Shown piece after piece: positions 9,501 to 16,185 of a stretch of 64,000 nt of DNA. Position 1 is the stretch's first letter, and each line of letters begins with the position of its first letter. Position numbers and translations under genes: made by a program. Location: contig JACHMT010000007.1 of assembly GCA_014208095.1 (NCBI GenBank), positions 1-64,000 of the forward strand, given 5' to 3'. The notes beneath the pieces are model-generated. The model was not told the DNA's origin and made no database searches. It saw nothing but the letters and a program-made list of their open reading frames with translations. Source of the stretch: Actinospineispora eucalypti. GTDB taxonomy: Bacteria > Actinomycetota > Actinomycetes > Mycobacteriales > Pseudonocardiaceae.

Positions 9501-9944
9501 GACAAGATGTTCGTCGGCGGTGGCGGCGCGGCGGTGGTCACTGACCTGGCGGGCGGTGACCACGTAGGCGCCGTCCGCGGCCTTGCCCGTCCAGTCGCCG
9601 AACCGCATGTCGTTGAGGATCTTGCCTTTCACATCGACCAGGTTCAGCTCACGTTCCAACTGGTCGGCGTAGGAGTCCAGGTCCGCCGGGCGGGTGGGGA
9701 TGTAGGCGTGGGGATCGGTGGTGTCCCCTAACGCGGGGTAGGTGGCCCCGTCCTCGGCCCCGTCGCCGGCCGCGGCGGGCTGGGTGGTCACGAATCGGGA
9801 CCAGCCGTCGCCGTCCGTCACGGCAGGTTCCGTGGCCGCTGGCCCCGTGCTGGTCGGCCCGATGCTGGTCGGCTCCGTCGTGGGCGGCCCCGGCCAGCCG
9901 GGGTACCAACGGTCGGGCGCGGGGCCGGAGGGGCCAGTGTTCAT
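6525..9944 (-). CDS. Large membrane protein with C-terminal BTAD domain
   Basis: The 1139-residue protein has (1) a Pro-rich start; (2) a helical WXG-like region at about residues 80-200 with a GDWTGKAADGAY motif; (3) a long Pro-rich linker; (4) one membrane segment near residue 475 (IVGAMFCAAIVVAAVVFGIRR); (5) a globular region with LGVCGPGAPHVLRAYLVIAL and a Rossmann-like VRTVLILAAP stretch; (6) another Pro-rich linker; (7) a C-terminal winged helix plus helical BTAD domain. Proteins of this layout occur in actinobacterial conjugative elements. It ends the minus-strand transfer operon. The ATG at 9944 has GAAAGG upstream; the longer open frame is arginine-rich and was not used. Confidence 0.7.
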   Translation of the reverse strand: MNTGPSGPAPDRWYPGWPGPPTTEPTSIGPTSTGPAATEPAVTDGDGWSRFVTTQPAAAGDGAEDGATYPALGDTTDPHAYIPTRPADLDSYADQLERELNLVDVKGKILNDMRFGDWTGKAADGAYVVTARQVSDHRRAATADEHLVAAVRRLAGDTARRVAMVRDAIGEEMAVRQDARDTERAGKRPSEDARQHSLHAQDTLKTAVSGHQKALDDLQRQYLNLAGELPGTQRMLRDPGTEPSVPTGPTPGVTPGVPMPPGVHPPAGPGAPPPISALPPAANTAPAPYSPPGPHTDGPTSSTHTDNTPPSPSTPPANTTPAPPNPSSPSNPPVTDVVIPARVHRPEYDDPPEPRYPGGPGYPGTPPYTGYPPINTGPPAPAPDTTAPRLPRPDVPAPGDSTTPPLPPVGDPAQPGTDGIPPGGPELPSNDHHTPEHPDQPDQPGAGDTQPPLDTAPPPVQRTEGGSYRIVGAMFCAAIVVAAVVFGIRRARALASRGGEPVRNATFTRRIDNATRDQTIYDISAPVIGAEPDENTGRADPPATDPNRDQRPTGPEVLAALHGTTALPAAERASQLLRLDLATTPTLGVCGPGAPHVLRAYLVIALSHGLRVLIPERDIRRLFGDQAPDAIPPNLHITPTLEDALTQLSTATRATSGVRTVLILAAPPAHNAHAEHLADLIHTAGQHINVWTMDDHDAAHRVTTGADCVVTDTHGNTSHLAGAELFNMIRAVALDMISHLPPIPEPDGPQPDTHTTAPGGGASTPAPDTGPAAPPESLTARQGHDTAQRPAQHQAGPAEPATGAPRPVAPHTAPPAVAGPAPAAAPTGTPARPAESTSSAPAPATNPAPPEQPDPVTEPLQIGPAVRTPGPEHTPDQTAPVPLRWRVRVEIMRTPRVICTPEHPDAAEPATPVIVGLPDVRGRCTTRLVLNRHGERRAALIDALWEHTPSNRPAAQLSNLFGRINRRIEKATNGAVTSIIDTTDDGICRLNPALEVDYWEYLDATHPDTPYDSLVDKANAHRKALADYHGELAEDLDAEWLHVYRQNFQQKVIQTALTLAEELRVSHPREASNFLEEALTFASDQECIYQKLIEIHLDENLLDLAKQNCRKLLAALSELGVAPAARTKEIARELGLNPS

Positions 9945-10029
9945 CGTGCTGTGCCTTTCGAGATCAGGGGGTTTGGCCTGGCGGGGTGCCCGGGGGGCTC
10001 GATATGACACCCCGCCAGGGGCTTGGTGG

Positions 10030-10467
10030 TTACGCCAGCGCGGGCGGCGGCGCGGGCGGGGTGGTGAAGACCTCGGCCAGGTAGTCCTCACGGGTGCGGT
10101 AGTGCGTCGCGTTGGCCTCCAGGTGCCCGGCCAGCGCGACTTGGTCGGCGTACATGCGCGCGAACGCTTCCTTGCGCCGGGCGTGGTAGGCGGCGGCGGC
10201 TTCGGCGAGCTTCGGACATCCGAAGATCGACTTGTCCGGGCACGTGGTCAACAGGGGCATGTCTCGGTCGTCGGGCGCGATCGCGTCCTCGCGCAACTGT
10301 TTCGCCCGTTGTGCGAGCAGCTCTGGTGTCACCTGGTAGCCCGGTGCGCCCGGCGCGGGCCGGGGCGCGGCGGGTGTCGGGTCGTGCGTGAGCGGCTGGG
10401 GCGGGGGCTGCGGGGAGATCCCGGGCATCGGCCCGATGGCCGGGTGACGGTCAGGGCGCCAGTCCAT
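10030..10467 (-). CDS. EspC/WXG-like protein in transfer operon
   Basis: The 145-residue protein has a Pro-rich first 45 residues and then a helical region starting YQVTPELLAQRAKQLRED and ending NATHYRTREDYLAEVF, the pattern of EspC-type ESX proteins. A central TTCPDKSIFGCPKL stretch holds two Cys residues. The start is ATG or a GTG four codons upstream; I took the ATG because GGAGAAAGG is better spaced. It lies 85 bases upstream of the BTAD gene. An ESX-type protein inside a type IV transfer operon is unusual. Confidence 0.5.
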   Translation of the reverse strand: MDWRPDRHPAIGPMPGISPQPPPQPLTHDPTPAAPRPAPGAPGYQVTPELLAQRAKQLREDAIAPDDRDMPLLTTCPDKSIFGCPKLAEAAAAYHARRKEAFARMYADQVALAGHLEANATHYRTREDYLAEVFTTPPAPPPALA

Positions 10468-10479
10468 AACGACACACAC

Positions 10480-11375
10480 CTTTCTCCACAGCCGTGGATA
10501 ACCCCGAGATAAACGGAACAGCGATTGGTGAAATGGTTTTCCTGATGCCCCGGGTGAGGGGCCATCCGGGTTACGGAGTTTTCTCCGGTGGTTCTGATGG
10601 CGCGGGTGAATGGGAGATCATCACCGGGTTGGGTGATCCCGCGACTTGTGATGCGCATTGCGGTTGCGCTGGGTGGGTGAAACTCGCCGCTAGAAATTGG
10701 CGAACTCATCGCGCACCCTCGCGGCCCGTGCGACTCGGCGCCCGCGCCAGCGGCACTGGCAGGTCAGGGGTTTTGGTAGATGACGGCCTACGCGCAGGTC
10801 AGGGCGCTGAGGGAAGTTGCCGCCCTGGTCCCCGACTTGACGACCTGGGCGGCATCTCCTCCCCCGGCAGGCTCGCATGTCCCCCTGTGAGCCGTGCCAC
10901 ATCGGGGAGTGTAGAGCAGCATCCGGCGGATGCCGACCAAGATCGCGGGCGTGTTTGTCTCCGCATTTCGAAACACAATTAGAGGGTACTAATTGCGGGC
11001 GACTCGCCCCATGTGGGTGTCCGGTGGTTGTTGTCTGTGCATGTACTGTGTTGGGCGCCCGGATGAGCTGTTTCCTGGTATCTTCCCCCGACGTCAGGAG
11101 AGGGCTCATCCGGCCTCTCTTGCGGCGCGCAACGACCGCGTTTCCAGATATTGCGTTGCCGCCGCCCTCGGTTCCGTGGTTCAGCCCCGCGCGGTCGCCC
11201 GTGACTGGTTGCGTACCCAGCCCAGGCTGCGTGGCCAGATCCTGCCTAGCCGTTGGACAGTCGGTATGTGAACCCTGTCGAATGCTGTCGTTCCGCGGGG
11301 GCGTGCGGGGTGGCCGATCGTGTCGGTGACGCGGGCTGGTGTGGGGTCGGTTCTCGGCGGTAAGAACAGCTCGGG
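10480..11375. other. Mostly non-coding stretch, less GC-rich
   Basis: Although one minus frame stays open through it, codon use between about 10690 and 11375 does not look coding on either strand, and base composition is nearer neutral. It contains an inverted repeat CAATTA/TAATTG (centred near 10988) that may be an operator. A plus-strand open frame of 92 codons (10993-11271) has no recognisable features. Confidence 0.35.
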
Positions 11376-12972
11376 CTAGTTCTGGCTGTAGCCCGGTAGC
11401 TCGCGCGCGCCGCGCGTCCGAGCGGGCCGCGCGTGGCTGAGTGCCCAGAGTCGTACGACGTATGCCACGCCCATCGTTGCCCCGCATGCCAGCGCGCCGA
11501 GCGCGATCGCGACCTGTGAGGTGCTCAAGATGAGGGCGCGCATGAGTGTGTTGTCCGCTCCTGGCGCCAGGGCCGGTGCCCAACTGCCGATGAAGAAACC
11601 GGCGAAGATGACCGGGCCAAACAGCCAGTTGAACCGGGACAGTCGCCGGAGCAGCGCTGTCGCTCGCTGGTACTCGGGCACTTGATCGTCGTCGTTCGAT
11701 CGGATCACGACACGGACGGTAGCGGGCCGACCGGGTGCCATGGGGCTGAATGCGGTTCGTTTCGGTAGCCGCAACATCGTTGCCTTCAGTGAAACGGACC
11801 TGGCTGGGCTGCTTACCGCTCCGGGCGAGGCTGAATAGCGCGGTCGGCGGTTTCGGGCGGGGCGTGACCCCGGCGGCCTGTCGCGCGGCCGGGGCGGGTG
11901 CCGGGCGCGTGGCTCCGGCGTATGCCCTGGTGGGTATCGGCGCGAGGGTGACGACGGTGCCGGGGGTCGGTGCGTGGATGACCTGCCCACCGCCCAGGTA
12001 GAGGGCCACGTGCGTGATGCGGGTTGCGGGGTTTCCGTAGAACACCAGGTCACCGGGCAGCAGGTTCTGGTTGGCGGCGAGGCGGGGGCCGGCGCGGTAT
12101 TGCGCGTCGGCGGTGCGCGGTAGCGCGATACCGGCGGCCCCGTAGGCCGCTTTCGACAGGCCGGAGCAGTCAAACCCTTGTTCACCATTGCCACCCCACA
12201 CATACGGCCGCCCGAGCTGGCTGCGTGCGAATGCCAGAGCCGCCTGCACGGCCGGGCCGGTGCCGGCCGGTGCCGGTGGTGGTGTGCCGGCGGGTGGCCG
12301 GGCGGGCACAGCTGGGCCCGGGGTGCCCGGTGCCGTGTTCGGGCGGGCGTTGGGTGCGCTGGCGGCGTAGCGGCGGGCCAGCGCGAGCACCTGCGCGACG
12401 TAGGCCTGTGAGTGGTTGTACCGGTACAGCGCGGCCGAGAGGCGGTTGGGGTTGCCGGCGCCGTTGTCGCACAGGTAGAACGCGGCGGCGTACACCGCGT
12501 CGTGGGGGTCATACGGCGAGGGTGGCCGGGCGCCGCCCGGTGGGATGGGGTGGCGCGCGATGACCGCGGCGAACGTCGCGGGCAGGAACTGCATCGGACC
12601 AGCGGCTCCGGCGGGGTTGGCCCCGGCCCGGACCCCGGGCAGGGTCGACCGGCCGTGGTTCGTTTCGATCTTGCCGACCGCGGCCAACACCGCCCAGTGC
12701 AGCCCCGGGCACTGCCGGGCCGCCGCCTGGTAAAGGGACAGGTACCCGGGCGGGATGTCCCCGACTGACCCCGCCGGCCCGGCCCCCGGCCCCGGCACGG
12801 GGGCGCCGGGGGTCGCGGGGGCGCCGCTCGGCGCCGTGCCGCTGGGCGTGCCGGTGGTGTCGGTGGGGCCAGAGAACGGGTTGAGCGACGCCACGGCGGC
12901 GGCGACGGCGGCGGCCCCGAAGAACAGCAGCAGTAACACCAACATCACCGCGCCGATGGCCTTGCCCGCCAC
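10690..12972 (-). CDS. Lytic transglycosylase plus NlpC/P60 cell-wall hydrolase
   Basis: This is the peptidoglycan-opening enzyme of the conjugation channel. After a membrane anchor (LVLLLLFFGAAAVAAAV) comes a lytic transglycosylase-like domain (AVLAAVGKIETNHGRS, with Glu; GAAGPMQFLP; FYLCDNGAGN). A Pro-rich linker follows, then an NlpC/P60 domain (QLGRPYVWGG; FDCSGLSKAAYG with catalytic Cys; THVALYLGGG with His). Recognisable protein ends near 11850 (about residue 375), but the frame stays open to 10690 through sequence that looks non-coding. A TAA in another frame at 11813-11815 suggests a lost stop or frameshift. The GTG at 12972 is 4 bases after the VirB4 stop. Confidence 0.65.
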   Translation of the reverse strand: MAGKAIGAVMLVLLLLFFGAAAVAAAVASLNPFSGPTDTTGTPSGTAPSGAPATPGAPVPGPGAGPAGSVGDIPPGYLSLYQAAARQCPGLHWAVLAAVGKIETNHGRSTLPGVRAGANPAGAAGPMQFLPATFAAVIARHPIPPGGARPPSPYDPHDAVYAAAFYLCDNGAGNPNRLSAALYRYNHSQAYVAQVLALARRYAASAPNARPNTAPGTPGPAVPARPPAGTPPPAPAGTGPAVQAALAFARSQLGRPYVWGGNGEQGFDCSGLSKAAYGAAGIALPRTADAQYRAGPRLAANQNLLPGDLVFYGNPATRITHVALYLGGGQVIHAPTPGTVVTLAPIPTRAYAGATRPAPAPAARQAAGVTPRPKPPTALFSLARSGKQPSQVRFTEGNDVAATETNRIQPHGTRSARYRPCRDPIERRRSSARVPASDSAAPATVPVQLAVWPGHLRRFLHRQLGTGPGARSGQHTHARPHLEHLTGRDRARRAGMRGNDGRGIRRTTLGTQPRAARSDARRARATGLQPELARAVLTAENRPHTSPRHRHDRPPRTPPRNDSIRQGSHTDCPTARQDLATQPGLGTQPVTGDRAGLNHGTEGGGNAISGNAVVARRKRGRMSPLLTSGEDTRKQLIRAPNTVHAQTTTTGHPHGASRPQLVPSNCVSKCGDKHARDLGRHPPDAALHSPMWHGSQGDMRACRGRRCRPGRQVGDQGGNFPQRPDLRVGRHLPKPLTCQCRWRGRRVARAARVRDEFANF
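11376..11777 (-). CDS. Small two-TM membrane protein
   Basis: The 133-residue protein has a basic N-terminus, a soluble stretch (IRSNDDDQVPEYQRATALLRR) and two membrane segments (LFGPVIFAGFFIGSWAPAL and TSQVAIALGALACGATMGVA), then a basic tail. It lies where the cell-wall hydrolase gene should end and is read in a different frame from the open frame of that gene. The start could also be the ATG 12 codons downstream. No family is recognised; position suggests a transfer-apparatus accessory. Confidence 0.5.
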   Translation of the reverse strand: MLRLPKRTAFSPMAPGRPATVRVVIRSNDDDQVPEYQRATALLRRLSRFNWLFGPVIFAGFFIGSWAPALAPGADNTLMRALILSTSQVAIALGALACGATMGVAYVVRLWALSHARPARTRGARELPGYSQN

Positions 12973-12976
12973 CGGG

Positions 12977-14989
12977 TCACCACCCGCCCTGGCCGCCGGT
13001 CCAGCCCGGGCCGGGGGCGGGGGTGGTGTCGCGGGGGTCCGTGGTGGCCAGCTCGTCCTCACGGTCACTGGCCAGGGCCTTGGCCGCTACGCGTTGGTTG
13101 CCCGTGCTGAGCAGCAGCTCACCCGGGGCGGCGCGGCGTAGGAAGGCGTGTTCTCCGGCGGTGAGGTGGAACCGGTCGGCTACCTCGTCGATGAGTTGGT
13201 CGGCCTGGCGGAACAACACGGAGGTGGCCGAGTTGTTGATCACGGTGTTGCCCAGGTCGGTGCCCAACACGTCGGCCAGGTCTTGGGAGACGAACATCAG
13301 CCCGGCCCAGCACTTGCGCACGGTGCGGGCCAGGCGGGCGACGTAGCGGGCGGCTGAGGGCTGCGACATCAGCCGCCAGGCCTCATCGATGACCACCAGC
13401 CGCGGCCGGCGGGTGGCCGGGGCGGAGACGTGGCGCCAGATGTGTTGCAGCACCAGCAGGGTGGCGGCGGGTTGGAGTTCCTCCGGTAGCGCGCGCAGCG
13501 AGAACGACACCAGGTGCGGCCCCGATTGTCCGGCCGGATGGCCGGCCGGGCTGGGCAGGGTGGTGTGTCCGGCGAACAGCCGCGCGTAGGCGCCGTGGGC
13601 GTAGGGGTGCAGCTCGGTCGCCAGCTCCCGGCCCGCCGGGTTGGGGTGAGCGGCCAGCGCGGCGGCCAGGTCGGCCAGCAGCGGCGCGGGCCGGGTCCAG
13701 GTGCCGGGCCGGTCGGGGTGGATACCGGCCCGCCGGTAGGTGACGGTGATGGCCTCGTCCAGCACGGCGCGTTGCAGCGGTGAGGGTTCCCGCCCGAGGG
13801 CCAGCGCCAGGAAGGTGTGCACGAACAACGCGTGTTCAGTGAATCTGTTGCCGAACCCGTTGCCCGCGGGGTGCACGTCGGCGGCCGGGCCGGTGTGGGT
13901 GGCCGGGTGGGTGGTCAGGTCCAGGGGGTTCAGGTGCACACCGGGGGCGCCGAGGCGGACCACGGTTCCCCCGGCTGCGTGCACCAGCCGGGTGTATTCG
14001 TCCTCGGGGTCGACCACGAACACGTGCACGCCCCGGTACAGGCTGCGCAGCAGCCGGCACTTCACGAAGTACGACTTGCCGGACCCGCTTTGTCCGAGGA
14101 CGACTGTGTTGTAGTTGGTGGCGGTGAACTCGTCGTGGAACACCAGTCCGGCCGACCCGAGGTTGATCCCGACCAACACCCCGTCGACCTGGTCCGGGCG
14201 GGCGGGGTCGACGGCGGGTAGGTCGTTGGAGGCGAACGGGAACGCGGCGGCCAGCGGGTCGGTGTCCATGACGCGGCGGGTGTCGAGGGCGTCGATGCCG
14301 AACGGCAGGCAACTGGTCCACCCATCGAGCTGCCGGTAGGAGGCCGGCCGGGCGTCCAGCAGCAGGCTTGCCGCCATCGCGCGCACCGCGGCCACTTCGT
14401 CGGCGAGGGTGTGCGGGTCGGGCGCGTACACCGCCAGGCACAGCCCGACCCGATACAGCCGGGCCTGTCCGCGCGCGATGCGGGCGGCGAGCTCGGCGGC
14501 GTCATCGGCCGCCGCAACGACCAGCGGGTCGGCCAGCTTGCCGTGCTCGGCGCCATGCCAGCGGCCGGCTTCCAGGCGGGCCTGGCGTTTCTTGAGCCGG
14601 TCCGCGGCGGCCATCGCGGGCACCGGCTCGACATGGATCGACACGTCCAACCGCCCCGGGTACCCGGCGAGGGGTTCCAGCCACCCGGGGTAGACCTGGG
14701 CCGGGTAGCCGGTCACCGCCAACACCGCCACCCAACCCGTCTCGGTCGCGATCACCCGCGCGCCGAGGTGGAGTTCCTCGGGGCCGAACCCCACCGGCCC
14801 CGGGTCCCCGCCCGACTCGTCTCCCGCTGCCGCGCCCTCGGCTCCGGTGCTCTCGGTCGGGCCCAGGCCGGCGGGAGCGGCGGTGGCGTGCTCGGCGTCG
14901 GCTCGGGTGTCGGCTTGGGCGTCGGTGTCGCTTTCGTGGCCGGTCAACGGGACACGGAACGTCCGGCGCAGCAGCGCGGTACCGATCAT
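12977..14989 (-). CDS. VirB4-like conjugative ATPase
   Basis: The 670-residue protein is the hexameric ATPase that energises pilus and channel assembly in type IV secretion. Walker A is GQSGSGKS at residues 299-306; Walker B is LVVIDEAWRLM in the C-terminal third, followed by TVRKCWAGLMFVSQDLADVL. The N-terminal third (LGARVIATETGWVAVLAVTGYP) is the VirB4 leader domain. The ATG overlaps the PrgI gene stop as ATGA; the open frame upstream of it is only a shadow of the PrgI gene. It is cytosolic and presumably docks at the membrane with PrgI and the TrbL-like protein. Confidence 0.88.
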   Translation of the reverse strand: MIGTALLRRTFRVPLTGHESDTDAQADTRADAEHATAAPAGLGPTESTGAEGAAAGDESGGDPGPVGFGPEELHLGARVIATETGWVAVLAVTGYPAQVYPGWLEPLAGYPGRLDVSIHVEPVPAMAAADRLKKRQARLEAGRWHGAEHGKLADPLVVAAADDAAELAARIARGQARLYRVGLCLAVYAPDPHTLADEVAAVRAMAASLLLDARPASYRQLDGWTSCLPFGIDALDTRRVMDTDPLAAAFPFASNDLPAVDPARPDQVDGVLVGINLGSAGLVFHDEFTATNYNTVVLGQSGSGKSYFVKCRLLRSLYRGVHVFVVDPEDEYTRLVHAAGGTVVRLGAPGVHLNPLDLTTHPATHTGPAADVHPAGNGFGNRFTEHALFVHTFLALALGREPSPLQRAVLDEAITVTYRRAGIHPDRPGTWTRPAPLLADLAAALAAHPNPAGRELATELHPYAHGAYARLFAGHTTLPSPAGHPAGQSGPHLVSFSLRALPEELQPAATLLVLQHIWRHVSAPATRRPRLVVIDEAWRLMSQPSAARYVARLARTVRKCWAGLMFVSQDLADVLGTDLGNTVINNSATSVLFRQADQLIDEVADRFHLTAGEHAFLRRAAPGELLLSTGNQRVAAKALASDREDELATTDPRDTTPAPGPGWTGGQGGW

Positions 14990-16116
14990 GGGGTCCACCG
15001 CCCGGTCGGCATCGGGAAGAAGCTGTGTCCGCCGATGCGCACCCCGTGACCGGTGCCGGGCCCGGCCGGCGGCTGGTCGGGCTCCGGGCCGGCGGGGCCG
15101 GGCTCGCCCGGGGCCGGGGTGGTGTGGTCGCGGTAGGGGTTGGTGGTGGTGTGCAGGATCAACGCGGCCTGGTCGGCGTCCAGGGGGGTGACGGTGATCC
15201 CGGCCGGGGCGAGTAGTTCGCTGGCCTCGGCCAGCCGCCGGGCCAGGCGGGTGAGCGCGGCCCGGTCGCGCCGGGCCTGGGCCGCTTCGCTGGTCGGGGT
15301 GGGGCCGGGTGGGTTGGGTTCGCGGAACACGAGTACGACTTGCCGGCACAACAGGTCGCGGGTGGCGGCCAGCTCGGCGAGGTAGCCGGCGTGGTCGGCG
15401 GCGGCCTGGTCCAGCGCCGGGTGCCCCAACCCGCCGGCCGCCGCGGCCTGGAGGGCGGTGATGTTGCCGGACAGGTCCAACGGCATCGCGCGCACCAGAA
15501 TCTGGGTGGACGCGGACAGGGCGTTCAGCCACCGGGCCAGCCCGGCGACCATCGCGTCTTGTTCCCCGCCGCTGCGCAGCCCCCAGGACACGGTGGACGC
15601 GACCGCGAGCATGCCCAAACCGGCGCGGCCGAGGTTCACCACCCCGCCGTACGGGGCCGGGGCGACTTCCCGCGCGGCCAGCACGCCCCGGCCCAGCGGT
15701 TGGCGGGGACGTGCCCACCAGCCACCCCGCCCGCCCGCCTCGGCGGCGGCGGTGAACGCGGCGGCCGGCGTAGCGAGGGTTTCCGGCCGATCCCGGTCGG
15801 GTGTCAGGTGGGGGCGGGTGCCGGCCAGGTGCCGCGCCAGCGCCCACAGGTACCGATCCAGGCTCACCCCGTCGCGGCGGCCCAACGCGACCGCCACCGC
15901 CGCCGCCGCGAGCGGTATGGCCACCGCCGCGAACGCGAGCAGGGACCAGGCGCCGAGCGTGCGCAGCAGCAGCCACAACCCCACCCCCGCCACGCCCAGG
16001 ATCACCAACTGGCGGGCGGTGAGGCTCCCGACCAAACGGTCCTCAAGATCGATATCGGCGGGCATCGGCACGGCCCGCGACGACGTGTACGACGTGGAGT
16101 ACGACGAGGTATCCAT
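14986..16116 (-). CDS. PrgI/SCO6880-family membrane protein
   Basis: The 376-residue protein has a short N-terminal region, the motif DLEDRLVGSLTARQL, two close membrane segments (residues about 37-80) and a large soluble C-terminal domain with a Pro/Gly-rich tail. This is the organisation of the PrgI/SCO6880 proteins that precede VirB4 in Gram-positive type IV systems. The downstream VirB4 gene overlaps it by four bases. It probably anchors the ATPase to the membrane. Confidence 0.75.
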   Translation of the reverse strand: MDTSSYSTSYTSSRAVPMPADIDLEDRLVGSLTARQLVILGVAGVGLWLLLRTLGAWSLLAFAAVAIPLAAAAVAVALGRRDGVSLDRYLWALARHLAGTRPHLTPDRDRPETLATPAAAFTAAAEAGGRGGWWARPRQPLGRGVLAAREVAPAPYGGVVNLGRAGLGMLAVASTVSWGLRSGGEQDAMVAGLARWLNALSASTQILVRAMPLDLSGNITALQAAAAGGLGHPALDQAAADHAGYLAELAATRDLLCRQVVLVFREPNPPGPTPTSEAAQARRDRAALTRLARRLAEASELLAPAGITVTPLDADQAALILHTTTNPYRDHTTPAPGEPGPAGPEPDQPPAGPGTGHGVRIGGHSFFPMPTGRWTP

Positions 16117-16185
16117 GGCTGTCTCCGTGGTGTGAGGGCCGGCCCGCGCGGGGCCGAGAGCTGGTTGCGGAAGGGGGCGGCCGGG

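Noticed and set aside
10993..11271. 92-codon plus-strand frame
   Set aside because: TTG start, no ribosome site, no coding-like composition and no recognisable family.
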